Assembly (NCBI GenBank): GCA_966211455.1
Contig: CBIHNI010000008.1
Location: 62,001 to 126,000 of the forward strand
From: 21-14-0-10-47-8 sp966211455
GTDB taxonomy: Bacteria > Bdellovibrionota > Bdellovibrionia > Bdellovibrionales > Bdellovibrionaceae
Reading direction: 5' to 3'
Length of the DNA stretch: 64,000 bases
Numbering within the stretch: position 1 is the stretch's first letter; every line of letters begins with the position of its first letter. The translations under genes and the position numbers were made by a program. The notes beneath the pieces were generated by a model, which ran no database searches, was not told where the DNA came from, and worked only from the letters and a program-made list of their open reading frames with translations. This document shows positions 49,700-58,244 of the stretch, piece after piece.

Positions 49700-50281
49700 T
49701 TAGCCTTTTAAGACTTGAACGATGGATTTCGAAACCGTCTTCAGGCTTTCCATCACGCCACGACCTTCGCTGGCGGTCGCTTCGAAATCCGGAGCATTGA
49801 ATTTGTTCAGCTGAAAGCGAAGCTCTTTCATCGAGCTTGCGGTCGGAAGATCGCGCTTGTTGTATTGGAAGACCAGCGGGATTTCGTTGATATCCAAACC
49901 TTGCGCTTCTAGATTGCGTTCCAGATTTTGCAAAGCTTGCTGATTTTCTTCCATACGCTCGGCTTGCGAGTCGGCCACGAAGACGACCCCGTCCAAACCC
50001 TTGATGATCAGCTTGCGGCTGGCATCGTAAATCACCTGACCCGGTACCGAGTACAAATGAAAGCGCGTTTGATAGCCACGGATATCGCCAAATTCCAGAG
50101 GTAAGAAATCAAAGAAAAGCGTGCGTTCGATATCGGTATTCAGGGCGACCAATTTTGTTTTTTGGTCTTGCGCCGTCTGCTGGTAGATCCAGCGAATGTT
50201 CGTCGTTTTTCCACCCAAAGAAGGACCGTAATACACAATCTTACAGTGAATCGTTTTGGTGTTGTGATTGATAAACGACAT
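49700..50281 (-). CDS. mglA: MglA Ras-like polarity GTPase
   Basis: 193 aa. Small GTPase that sets the leading pole in gliding bacteria. P-loop GPSLGGKT (19-26, Lys25), switch-II region VPGQ (LYSVPGQVIYDASRK) and guanine motif NKRD (QYNKRDLP). MglA signatures DIRGYQTRFHL and DGVVFVADSQAERM are intact. The ATG shares one base with the recR stop (TAATG). Convergent with the gliding operon and sharing its terminator. No MglB gene is adjacent; known Bdellovibrio MglA also works without a neighbouring MglB. Confidence 0.96.
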   Translation of the reverse strand: MSFINHNTKTIHCKIVYYGPSLGGKTTNIRWIYQQTAQDQKTKLVALNTDIERTLFFDFLPLEFGDIRGYQTRFHLYSVPGQVIYDASRKLIIKGLDGVVFVADSQAERMEENQQALQNLERNLEAQGLDINEIPLVFQYNKRDLPTASSMKELRFQLNKFNAPDFEATASEGRGVMESLKTVSKSIVQVLKG

Positions 50282-50895
50282 TACAATTCCACTCGGTTTT
50301 CCAGAGCGCGTCCCATGGTGCGATCGTCGATATAATCGATGTCGCTGCCAATCGGTACGCCATGAGCAATTCGGCTCAGGCGGACGCCCTTGTTTTGCAA
50401 ATGCTTCGCAACGTATAGAACGGTGGTATCGCCTTCAAGATCCGCGTCCAAAGCCATGATCACTTCGCTAATCTTTGGACCTTCACCTTGAAGACCGCGA
50501 TTCACTTTGTTGATCAGCTCTTGAATTTTCAGATCTTGGGGGCCGATGCCTTCCAAAGGCGAGATCACTCCGTGCAGAACATGGTAGCGACCGCGGAAAG
50601 CGCCTGAAGATTCGATTCGCAAAATATCCGAAGGCTCTTCAACCACGCAGATCGATTCATCCGAGCGGTGCGGATCCAAACAGTAACGGCAGATATCCGC
50701 ATCGGTGTAATTAAAGCAGCTCGGGCAGACATGCACTTCGGATTGCACACGGATCAGCGACTCGGCCAACTGATGCGAGTACTCGGCCGGAGCGCGAAGG
50801 ATGTGATAAGCCAAACGCTGCGCGGTCTTCGGACCGATTCCCGGCAGACGTGAAAGCTCATGCACCAATTTTTCGAGTGCTGAAATATGAAGCAT
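50281..50895 (-). CDS. recR: Recombination protein RecR
   Basis: 204 aa, normal length. Helix-hairpin-helix at the N-terminus (LPGIGPKTAQRLAYHI), a C4 zinc finger (CPSCFNYTDADICRYC, with the fourth Cys at 72) and a Toprim domain (ICVVEEPSDILRIESSG; VIMALDADLEGDTT). It acts with RecF/RecO in gap repair. Order dnaX-ybaB-recR is conserved in many bacteria. Confidence 0.97.
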   Translation of the reverse strand: MLHISALEKLVHELSRLPGIGPKTAQRLAYHILRAPAEYSHQLAESLIRVQSEVHVCPSCFNYTDADICRYCLDPHRSDESICVVEEPSDILRIESSGAFRGRYHVLHGVISPLEGIGPQDLKIQELINKVNRGLQGEGPKISEVIMALDADLEGDTTVLYVAKHLQNKGVRLSRIAHGVPIGSDIDYIDDRTMGRALENRVEL

Positions 50896-50924
50896 ATGCT
50901 TGAGAGTTTAACTGGACTTGCGTC

Positions 50925-51251
50925 TTAGAACAACCCCGGAATGTTCATTCCGCCGGTGATTTTTTCCATTTCCTTGGCAGAAGTGTCTTTCGCGGTTTTC
51001 AAAGCATCATTGGCAGCCGTCAAGAGCATGTCTTGAAGCATGTCTTTGTCACCTGACTTGAAAACATCGTCTTGGATTTCGATGGCTTTGATCTGGTTTT
51101 CGCCATTCACAGTGACCTTCACGGCGCCGCCGCCCGAAGTGCCCTCGTAAGTCTTCTGAGCCAGCTCTTCCTGCAGCTTTTTCATCTTCATCTGCATCTG
51201 ATTTGCTTGCTTCATCAATTGGGCCATCCCGCCCGCGCCAAAACCTTTCAT
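50925..51251 (-). CDS. ybaB: YbaB/EbfC nucleoid-associated protein
   Basis: 108 aa. Typical MKGFGAGGMAQLMKQANQM start, long helix (MQMKMKKLQEELAQKTYEG) and strand SGGGAVKVTVNGENQIKAIE. It binds DNA as a dimer with helical arms. It lies between dnaX and recR, the usual neighbours. Ribosome site GGAGGG precedes its ATG. Confidence 0.95.
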   Translation of the reverse strand: MKGFGAGGMAQLMKQANQMQMKMKKLQEELAQKTYEGTSGGGAVKVTVNGENQIKAIEIQDDVFKSGDKDMLQDMLLTAANDALKTAKDTSAKEMEKITGGMNIPGLF

Positions 51252-51265
51252 ATTCCCTCCAGAGA

Positions 51266-52960
51266 CTACGATGTCTGTTGATTTTTAATCGATTTGATCT
51301 GCCCTTTGAAAGCCGCCTGCGCCGATTTAATCATCGGATGGTCGGCCACCTTCTGGGCGATTTCGTCTTGTTTCATTTTTGCTTTTTGCTGAACCATGGC
51401 CTGCGCCGAAGTTCCCGCCGCTTCATCTTTCGCCGCTTGGATCTGGTAAGTGTAATCTGCGCCAAAATGTGCAGCGACAGCGTCTTGCAGTTTAGCTTTG
51501 GTGCCCGAATCATTCAGCTGATCGCGCAGAAAAGCAAACTTGCCCGGAACTGTGAGATCCAACACTTTGTTTTTCTCGCCCAGGAATAAAAGACTTTCTA
51601 CTTTCGCGGCCAAGATCGCATCCGAGCCACGCAGTTTCTGCACGAACTCGAGCCACTTGTCTTGCGGATTCTGTCCCACCGGATCGACACGGTGATGGCC
51701 GACCGGTTTTACTGAAGTCGGAGCCGAAGCCGCGCCAGAAGAAGCGCCAGCCGATGCTGAGCCTGCAGAAGCCGTCGAAGCTTTCGCCATAGGTGCGGAT
51801 GAAGTGCTAGCCACCATTGGGATCCCGCCTTGCAATAGATTTGCAAGCGAGGTGATCTTCGGAGCCTGCGCCATTCGCAGCAACACCATTTCCAAAACGA
51901 TACGGGGATCGCTGGATTTCGGGATATCGGCCGCGCCCTTCAAGGCCATATCAAACAGCATGTGGATCTCTTCTTCGGTCAGATCCACCGCCAAGCTTTC
52001 CAGGAAACGGATTTCCGAATCGGGGAGCTCTAAAATTTCTGAAGGATTTTTGGCGATCTTGAACATCAAAAGATTGCGGATGTTTTCCAGCAGATCTTTG
52101 GCGTAAAGACCCGGTTCGTAGCCGGCCTTACGGATTTTTTCGATCACTTCCAAAATCAAAGCCGTGTCGCGATTTGCAAGCCCGGTCAGGGTTTGCAACA
52201 AAAGCGCGCGATCGGTCAGACCCAAAATCTGCACGACGTTTTCACGCGTCAGCGGACCGTTGGCGAATGTGATCACCTGATCCAGCAAGCTTTGACTGTC
52301 GCGCATCGAGCCTTCGCCCTGACGAGCGATGATCCACAAAGCGTCGTCATCGGCCTGCACGCCCTCTTTTTTGCAGATCGCCGCCAAATGATCCGACACC
52401 TGACGGGTCGAAATGCTACGGAAATCAAAGCGCTGACAGCGAGACAAAATCGTCTGCGGAATTTTATGAACTTCGGTGGTCGCCATGATGAAGACGACAT
52501 GCGAAGGTGGCTCTTCCAAAGTTTTTAGCAAAGCATTGAAAGCTGAAGTCGACAGCATGTGAACTTCGTCGATGATGTAAATTTTAAATTTACCGCTGGA
52601 AGGGGCGTAGCTGACAGTATCGCGCAGTTCACGAATGGCATCGACACCGTTGTTGGAGGCTCCGTCAATTTCCATGACGTTGACCGAACGGCCCAAAGCG
52701 ATGTCCTGGCATTCAGGGCAAACATTGCAAGGAACAAAATCCACGGCATTCGGGCAGCGCAGGCTTTTAGCGAAGATACGAGCGGAAGATGTTTTTCCGG
52801 TCCCGCGTGGGCCGGTGAAAAGCAAAGCATGCGGAACGCGGCCATTGCGAAGAGCATTGATCAAAGTTTGAGAGATGTGTGTTTGCCCAACGAGCTGATC
52901 AAAGCTCTGCGGTCTCCATTTTCGGGCAATCACTTGATAAGACAAGGCGGGGTCTCCCAA
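51266..52960 (-). CDS. dnaX: DNA polymerase III gamma/tau subunit
   Basis: 564 aa. Clamp-loader ATPase: Walker A GPRGTGKT (50-57), C4 zinc module CPNAVDFVPCNVCPEC, Walker B IIDEVHMLS and sensor-type TILSRCQRFDF. A Ser/Ala/Gly-rich linker (about 385-415) precedes a tau-like C-terminus (LRGSDAILAAKVESLLFLGE). No obvious slippery frameshift site was noted. It lies about 34 bp after the SRP RNA gene, as in several bacteria. Confidence 0.96.
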   Translation of the reverse strand: MGDPALSYQVIARKWRPQSFDQLVGQTHISQTLINALRNGRVPHALLFTGPRGTGKTSSARIFAKSLRCPNAVDFVPCNVCPECQDIALGRSVNVMEIDGASNNGVDAIRELRDTVSYAPSSGKFKIYIIDEVHMLSTSAFNALLKTLEEPPSHVVFIMATTEVHKIPQTILSRCQRFDFRSISTRQVSDHLAAICKKEGVQADDDALWIIARQGEGSMRDSQSLLDQVITFANGPLTRENVVQILGLTDRALLLQTLTGLANRDTALILEVIEKIRKAGYEPGLYAKDLLENIRNLLMFKIAKNPSEILELPDSEIRFLESLAVDLTEEEIHMLFDMALKGAADIPKSSDPRIVLEMVLLRMAQAPKITSLANLLQGGIPMVASTSSAPMAKASTASAGSASAGASSGAASAPTSVKPVGHHRVDPVGQNPQDKWLEFVQKLRGSDAILAAKVESLLFLGEKNKVLDLTVPGKFAFLRDQLNDSGTKAKLQDAVAAHFGADYTYQIQAAKDEAAGTSAQAMVQQKAKMKQDEIAQKVADHPMIKSAQAAFKGQIKSIKNQQTS

Positions 52961-52993
52961 TCAGTTTGCAAATCTTCGGATCCGAGAAAAAAA

Positions 52994-53091
52994 GCGGCCG
53001 GGCACCCCATATCGCAAGGTCTTCTGTGTACCGTTGCTCCCTTCCGGGCCTAGCGGGGTTCGACAAAAGGGCCATCGTATGGGACCCGACC
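52994..53091 (-). ncRNA. ffs: Bacterial 4.5S signal recognition particle RNA
   Basis: About 98 nt. The SRP-specific apical motif GGCCCGGAAGGGAGCAACGG is present; its GGAAG tetraloop and adjacent asymmetric loop are recognised by Ffh. Outer arms GGTCGGGTCCCAT and ATGGGGTGCCCGGCC fold back on each other with wobbles. The 3' end runs into a T-rich terminator (GCTTTTTTTC). A sigma-70 promoter sits 7 bp upstream. Confidence 0.93.
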
Positions 53092-53098
53092 ATGAATG

Positions 53099-53127
53099 GT
53101 TGTAGAAGAGATGCAAGGCGTTATCAA
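53099..53127 (-). promoter_or_regulatory. Promoter of the SRP RNA
   Basis: Minus-strand -35 TTGATA (53127-53122), 17-bp spacer, -10 TACAAC (53104-53099). The RNA would start 7-8 nt downstream at about 53091, matching the folded 5' end. Confidence 0.75.
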
Positions 53128-53168
53128 GGATAGACGCCTCTCTGAGTGAGCTTTTTCGGCTTCTTTCA

Positions 53169-53187
53169 GGCTCCCAGAAAGGGAGCC
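53169..53187 (-). terminator. Hairpin after the pentapeptide-like gene
   Basis: GGCTCCC (53169-53175) / GGGAGCC (53181-53187) perfect hairpin with loop AGAAA, 6 bp past the minus-strand stop. No U-tract. Confidence 0.5.
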
Positions 53188-53192
53188 CGGGC

Positions 53193-54332
53193 TTAGCGTT
53201 TGATCAGAGCTAAAAAGGCTTCGGTTCCGTCAATGGTTTGATCGCGTAGATCCAAGTTTTTAAGCTCGATATCCTTCAGCTTCACATTGCGAATTTGCAG
53301 GTTTTCCAGACGGCAGTTCAAAAACTTCACGTCGTTGAAATCGCAAGATTCAAACTGAACGTTGGCAAATTTCTCGTTATTGAAAAAGCCGAACTTGTGA
53401 CCGCTCATGCGGATTTTCACGTCGTGCATTTTCGAATTCTGGAACTTCACTTTGTCCATCGCCGTGGCTTCGATCGAGCAGTCGGACCACTCGGACTTTT
53501 CAAGATTCAGGTTTTGAATCGCACAGCCACGCAAATTCACATCATGAATTTTGCTCTCGGTCATTTCCAGGTTGGCGCAGTTCACACCTTCAAAGCGGGT
53601 GTCTTCAATTGACGAACCCCGACCGATTTGCCATTGCTTGGCGTTGACGCCATGAAACTGACAGTCTTCGATTTTGGCTTCGACCATGTTCCAGCGGCTG
53701 GCTTTCGAACCGTGAAATTCGATATCGTCCCACTTGGTTTTCTTCAGTTCGACTTGCGCCATGTGTGAGCCATGGAAAGCCGAATCTTCGATTTTACTTT
53801 CTTCCATCAAGAAAGAATCCAGCTTCGACGCATTCACCGAGCAGTCTGAGAATTCGGATTTGTTCATCTCAAAGCCCGCGACGTGTGAAGCATTGATGCT
53901 ATTTTCTTCGAAGCGAAAGTCTTTTCCCTCTGGGGCGATGACTTTTGAAAGCACGATCGAATTGTCCGTGCCGCCATCAAAATTCATAAGCTTCGAGAAA
54001 AAATCCCCGCCAAAACCACCGCGACCGTGCCGGCCAAAACCATGGCCAGGGCCACGGTGTCGACCATGCCCGAACGGGCCGCCGCGGTGGTGGTGGCGAC
54101 CACCTTCGTGGCGACGCCCTTCGCGATGTGCATGCCGCCCACGTCGACCTTCGAAGGGTGATTCAAAATCGGGAGGGGCTTGAAAATCGTCGTCGTTGGG
54201 TTCGTCATTCTGTTCACCTCGAGATGCGGATGAGGATTTTTCTTTCAGAGCTGCGATCAGTTCTGCGGCCTGTTCGGTCGTGAGCTTTCCGCTTTTGCTC
54301 ATTTCTAAAATCATTTCGATTTCGTTTTTCAT
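53193..54332 (-). CDS. SHOCT-like N-terminus, His/Gly/Arg-rich linker and pentapeptide-like repeat domain
   Basis: 379 aa, no signal. Residues 1-33 (EMSKSGKLTTEQAAELIAAL) resemble the short SHOCT-like/YvlB_N domain. Residues 60-112 are a low-complexity His/Gly/Arg run, possibly metal or nucleic-acid binding. From about 120 onward there are degenerate pentapeptide-like units, where every fifth residue tends to be F/L/C/I, for example FSDCSVNASKLDSFLMEES and DVNLRGCAIQNLNLEKS, suggesting a right-handed beta-helix. It starts 4 bp after the stop of a DUF2089 gene, so both are one operon. Confidence 0.75.
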   Translation of the reverse strand: MKNEIEMILEMSKSGKLTTEQAAELIAALKEKSSSASRGEQNDEPNDDDFQAPPDFESPFEGRRGRHAHREGRRHEGGRHHHRGGPFGHGRHRGPGHGFGRHGRGGFGGDFFSKLMNFDGGTDNSIVLSKVIAPEGKDFRFEENSINASHVAGFEMNKSEFSDCSVNASKLDSFLMEESKIEDSAFHGSHMAQVELKKTKWDDIEFHGSKASRWNMVEAKIEDCQFHGVNAKQWQIGRGSSIEDTRFEGVNCANLEMTESKIHDVNLRGCAIQNLNLEKSEWSDCSIEATAMDKVKFQNSKMHDVKIRMSGHKFGFFNNEKFANVQFESCDFNDVKFLNCRLENLQIRNVKLKDIELKNLDLRDQTIDGTEAFLALIKR

Positions 54333-54335
54333 AAG

Positions 54336-54773
54336 TTACTTCTTTCCTTTTTTGTTGTTACGAATCGCGGCCAGAGCGGCCTCGTAAGAAAGATTCCCGT
54401 CATCGAGGTCGGCCAACACTTCGAGGGGATTCTTTTGATCCAAGGTTTTGTTTTTCTGGGATTCGTTGAAGAAAACGGCCGATTGATTGAAAAGCCGTTC
54501 TTTAAATTCGGTGATGCGATTGCGGATGGTCGGATAAGATAGACCCAGCGGGGCCTCCATATCGCGAACACGCCCTTCGAACTGAATAAAGATCCGCAAA
54601 AACTGCAGGTCCTCGTCAGACAGAAACATAAACTCGTGCGCCTGAAAGGGGCCTTCGAGTTTCACCCCACAGTTTTCGCAACGAAGACCGGCAAGGATCA
54701 TCCGCTGAGAACAGCAAGGGCAAGGAGTTGAGATTTGAAGAGCTTTCAGTTCATTAGGTTGGTTCTTATCCAT
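54336..54773 (-). CDS. DUF2089-family regulator-like protein
   Basis: 145 aa. A zinc ribbon CPCCSQRMILAGLRCENCG with CxxC pairs is followed by a winged helix (LSYPTIRNRITEFKERL). This matches DUF2089. The final helix region (VLADLDDGNLSYEAALAAI) again resembles a SHOCT-like repeat, like the N-terminus of its partner. First gene of the two-gene operon, with AT-rich palindromes upstream, so autoregulation is plausible. Confidence 0.85.
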   Translation of the reverse strand: MDKNQPNELKALQISTPCPCCSQRMILAGLRCENCGVKLEGPFQAHEFMFLSDEDLQFLRIFIQFEGRVRDMEAPLGLSYPTIRNRITEFKERLFNQSAVFFNESQKNKTLDQKNPLEVLADLDDGNLSYEAALAAIRNNKKGKK

Positions 54774-54786
54774 AAACCCAATATAC

Positions 54787-54831
54787 TTAAAATATTAAAA
54801 AATAGCGAGATCGAATTTTAATATATTAAAA
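54787..54831. promoter_or_regulatory. AT-rich palindromes upstream of DUF2089 operon
   Basis: A perfect 16-bp palindrome TTTTAATATATTAAAA (54816-54831) and a related imperfect element TTAAAATATTAAAA (54787-54800), about 30 bp apart. They occupy the promoter region of the DUF2089 gene and suit a winged-helix operator or an AT-rich promoter. Confidence 0.55.
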
Positions 54832-54875
54832 TACAACACCTAACCCATTGAAATCACTGAAAGCAAAGCCAGCCT

Positions 54876-54894
54876 AAAGGTACGCCGTACCTTT
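54876..54894 (-). terminator. Hairpin after the srkA-like gene
   Basis: AAAGGTAC (54876-54883) / GTACCTTT (54887-54894) with loop GCC, about 30 bp beyond the srkA stop on the minus strand. Lacks a clear U-tract. Confidence 0.5.
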
Positions 54895-54922
54895 GGACGC
54901 GCCATGCCTTGAAACATAATAT

Positions 54923-55921
54923 CTATAGAGTCCAAGCGATCCGCTCAAGGGCTTCGGTTTCTTCGGCCCAGAAGGTGTAGCTTTCGAAATCGGGGAAAAG
55001 CTTGGGAAATGAGGGGTCGCCCCAGCGGCGGGCGATCCAGGCCGAGTACGAGAAAATTCGCATCCCACGAAGCAGCGGAATCCAGTTCCATTGCTGATCA
55101 GGAAATTCTCGCAGCTCTTCGTAACCCGAAACGATCAGATCGCGTTCGCTGGCGTCTTCAGATCCGGATAACAGCATCCAGAAATCTTGCACCTCGGGAC
55201 CCATGGCGCAGTCATCGAAATCGACGAAGAAAAATTCGCGCTGATTTCCGGGCAGCAATCGGGCGAGCAAATTTCCTCGGTGGCAATCGCCATGAATACG
55301 AATGAAATCTTGCGGATTCAAATTGTCTTCAAAAGTCTCAATGATCCGAATCGCCGCCTCTTCGTAGCGATGCCAAACTTCGGGGGCGACGCGGGCGGAA
55401 AGCAATTCCAGATTGTCCCATGATGAAAACGGCGCTTCCCCTAAAACCGCGCGGTGTTTGAAATTCTTGCGGCCCCCGATGTTGTGAATCTGTGCAAGCC
55501 TGCGGCCGACTTGGTACAGGTCTTTTTCCAGAAACTCTTCGGGCATGCGGCCCATAAATTTCGGAAAGAAGGCGACCGACATCCCGGAAATCTGATTCAG
55601 ACTCTGCCGGTTTTTTTGCATCAAAGGCGCAATCACCGGCACGCCTTCTTTTTCCAGATCGAAAAGAAATTCGTGCTCTTCCTGCAAAGCCGCATGGGAC
55701 CAGCGTCCGGGGCGGTAGAACTTGGCGATCACACGTTCGAATTCGGCGCTGTCTTTTTCCAAGCGGATGTCAAAAACCCGATTTTCGTAGGAATTTAATT
55801 GAGTGAATTCGCCCGTGGGACGAAAGCCCGCGTCTTCGGTTGCCGCCAGAACCAAAGCGGGGTCTAATCGATAGAAGGATGTGGTCAAATCGTTCAAATT
55901 CACAGTCGGTGATTCAAACAC
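54923..55921 (-). CDS. srkA: SrkA/YihE-like stress response kinase
   Basis: 332 aa, normal length. The aminoglycoside phosphotransferase fold, acting as a Ser/Thr kinase in E. coli. Family motif LNSYENRVFDIRL, nucleotide-binding RVIAKFYRPGRW, catalytic loop IHGDCHRGNLLARL and metal Asp in FVDFDDCAMGPEVQD, plus WMLLSG. The gene starts within the opposite-strand metallopeptidase 5' region, so the two promoters overlap. Confidence 0.9.
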   Translation of the reverse strand: MFESPTVNLNDLTTSFYRLDPALVLAATEDAGFRPTGEFTQLNSYENRVFDIRLEKDSAEFERVIAKFYRPGRWSHAALQEEHEFLFDLEKEGVPVIAPLMQKNRQSLNQISGMSVAFFPKFMGRMPEEFLEKDLYQVGRRLAQIHNIGGRKNFKHRAVLGEAPFSSWDNLELLSARVAPEVWHRYEEAAIRIIETFEDNLNPQDFIRIHGDCHRGNLLARLLPGNQREFFFVDFDDCAMGPEVQDFWMLLSGSEDASERDLIVSGYEELREFPDQQWNWIPLLRGMRIFSYSAWIARRWGDPSFPKLFPDFESYTFWAEETEALERIAWTL

Positions 55922-56661
55922 AAGAGTTCACTTTTCGCCAGTGGCACGTGCTTGTGGAGCGCAAGGCCTTTCGGCGCAGACTGACGATTTCCTTGAAGCC
56001 CGGAAAGCCCATCTGCGTAAAGGCTTCGCTGCGCACACCCATGTCTCTGATTGAGACATTCCTGCTTGAAAAAGAGCAGTGGATCGAAAAGCACCTGGCG
56101 GCCTTTGAGCAGCAGAAGCAAGAATTCCCCGACAAGAAACTGGTCCAAGCTGAAACCTTTCCTTTCTTAGGCGAAGAGCTCAGCCTGCGATTTGTACCCA
56201 CACCGCTGAAGCAGATTTTCTTCTCGAGACATGAAAAGCACCTGCAAATGCATTTACCCGAAACGCTGTGGAACGAGATCAGTGAAGAGGAAATCCAAAA
56301 TCACTTCCCAAAACTGCAGAAATTCTACCGGCAAGAGGCCGAAAAACTGGTCCGTGAACGCATCCAGATCTGGGCCGAGCAAATGCAGCTTTTCCCCAAG
56401 CACGTCCGCTTCGGAAATCAGAAAAGCCGATGGGGGAGCTGTTCGTCCAGGGGAACAATCAGCATCAATTGGCGTCTGATCGGGGCGCCCCTCTATGTGA
56501 TCGATTACATTCTGATACACGAATTGGCGCACCTTCAGCATATGAACCATTCGGAACGTTTCTGGACCCTGGTGAGACGCTATTGTCCCGATTACGAGAC
56601 ATCGGAAAAGTGGCTGAAAGAAAAGCAAAATGCCCTGTCATTTCTGCTAGAAAGCAAATAA
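55879..56661 (+). CDS. YgjP-type zinc metallopeptidase (DUF45)
   Basis: About 260 aa. The start is uncertain: ATG 55879 or GTG 55909; the longer frame runs into srkA. C-terminal catalytic motif HELAHLQHMNHSERFW, HExxH with a downstream His, as in the M48-like/WLM family YgjP. The domain includes FGNQKSRWGSCSSRGTISIN, also characteristic. Convergent overlap with srkA at the 5' end, about 40 bp. Cytoplasmic; substrate unknown. Confidence 0.85.
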   Translation: MWSNRSNSQSVIQTQEFTFRQWHVLVERKAFRRRLTISLKPGKPICVKASLRTPMSLIETFLLEKEQWIEKHLAAFEQQKQEFPDKKLVQAETFPFLGEELSLRFVPTPLKQIFFSRHEKHLQMHLPETLWNEISEEEIQNHFPKLQKFYRQEAEKLVRERIQIWAEQMQLFPKHVRFGNQKSRWGSCSSRGTISINWRLIGAPLYVIDYILIHELAHLQHMNHSERFWTLVRRYCPDYETSEKWLKEKQNALSFLLESK

Positions 56662-56787
56662 GTAAAATACTTACTTCGATCCAGTGTTATGACATGTTCT
56701 TCATATAAACCAAACCATCTTTAGATCAGGTAAACTGAACCCGAAAAGTAAACAAACGGGCAACTGTTTAGACGAAGGGGTCTCAAG

Positions 56788-58047
56788 ATGAAGAAGATTT
56801 TAAATCTGAATGACGAGTCTCAACGCATTCAAGAGCTTCAATCTTATAAGGTTCTGGATACCGCGCCGGACGCGGGTTACGACGATCTGGTATGGATGGC
56901 CGCACAGATTTTTCAGGCGCCTATTTCGTCAATTGGATATATGGATTCAAACCGTTTGTGGTTGAAAGCAAAACGCGGGACCACGGCCAAGGAGCATCCT
57001 CGCTCCCAGGCTTTTTGTGACTGGGTGGTTTCCCATCATTTGCCGTTGGTCGTGCCGGATCTTTCCGAGCATCATTATTTTAAGACCTTTCCGTCAGTGA
57101 CAGATGATCCAGGTCTGCGCTTTTATGCCGGATATCCCTTGAAATCATCGAATGGTTTCGTGCTGGGAACTTTGTGCGTGATGGATATTAAAGCTCAAAA
57201 TCCCACCGAAGCTCAGCTGCGCAGCCTTTCGATTTTGGCTGGCGTGGTTAGCGAAAGAATGGAAAAGGCCTTGACGCAAAAAACGGTCGAAGTGCAGCAG
57301 CAAAGTTTGGCGGAAAGCCAAAGACTGCGTGCTTTGGGCGAGCTCTCCAGCAAAGCTGCACACGAAATCAACAATCCTTTGACGATCATTTTAGGACGAG
57401 CGCAATTGATGCAAAGATTGATCAAAGCGGAAAACGTCGATCGCGAGCGTATCGCGAAAGATTTAAGAGCCATCGAAAATGGCTGCGATCGCATTATGAA
57501 AGTCACCAAAGGTTTCCTGCGCATGTCACGTGATGCGCACGACGATCCATTTGAAAAGGTATCGGTCGGTTTGATGGCCGAAGATGTGGTTGAAATGTTG
57601 AAACCACGCTTAGAGCGCATGCAGGTCAGCGTCGAAATGCAAGGTCCAAACGATTTGATGTGTGAATGCCGCCCCATCGAAATCACTCAGGTCTTGATCA
57701 ATCTGGTTGGCAACGCCATCGACGCGATGAACGAGTCGAAAGAAAAGAAGATCACGATTTCTTGGTCAGCGCCTGATCACGACCAAGTTTGTTTGAGTGT
57801 TCGTGACAGCGGTCCGGGCATCCCGCAAGAAATCCGCGAATCGATCATGCGTCCGTTCTTTACGACCAAAGCTGCGGGTCAGGGTTCGGGATTGGGTTTG
57901 AGCATTTCAAAAACAATCTGTGAATCGCACGGCGGAAGTTTGCAATTGCAACACACCACCAACCAAACCGAATTTGTCATCGCACTGCCAGCTCTGCAAA
58001 AGCAAACCGGCAAAGCTTTCACAGAAAGAAAACCGCAAGCCGCCTAA
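56788..58047 (+). CDS. GAF-domain sensor histidine kinase
   Basis: 419 aa, soluble. GAF domain at about 20-170 (YDDLVWMAAQIFQAPISSIG; GFVLGTLCVMD), then HisKA (GELSSKAAHEINNPLTIIL) with the phosphorylated His, and HATPase_c (ITQVLINLVGNAIDAM; SVRDSGPGIP; GSGLGLSISKTI). No receiver. A helical linker QQSLAESQRLRALGELSS connects the domains. It likely signals to a separate response regulator, none adjacent. An AAGGGG site precedes the ATG. Confidence 0.92.
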   Translation: MKKILNLNDESQRIQELQSYKVLDTAPDAGYDDLVWMAAQIFQAPISSIGYMDSNRLWLKAKRGTTAKEHPRSQAFCDWVVSHHLPLVVPDLSEHHYFKTFPSVTDDPGLRFYAGYPLKSSNGFVLGTLCVMDIKAQNPTEAQLRSLSILAGVVSERMEKALTQKTVEVQQQSLAESQRLRALGELSSKAAHEINNPLTIILGRAQLMQRLIKAENVDRERIAKDLRAIENGCDRIMKVTKGFLRMSRDAHDDPFEKVSVGLMAEDVVEMLKPRLERMQVSVEMQGPNDLMCECRPIEITQVLINLVGNAIDAMNESKEKKITISWSAPDHDQVCLSVRDSGPGIPQEIRESIMRPFFTTKAAGQGSGLGLSISKTICESHGGSLQLQHTTNQTEFVIALPALQKQTGKAFTERKPQAA

Positions 58048-58244
58048 ACAGCGATCTCATGAATCCAGCCTCCGCGTTGCTTATTTCTCCATCACTTTGA
58101 AAAACTGGGGTGAAATCCCCAAAAGGGATGGGGAGATCTGTCTTTCATCTGTAGAAGAACTCCCCAAAATTTGCTTCAAATCAAAATAATTCAGGGCATA
58201 GCCCTTGCTCTGGCCTTCAAGCAGTCATTCGCATGGAGGAAGTA

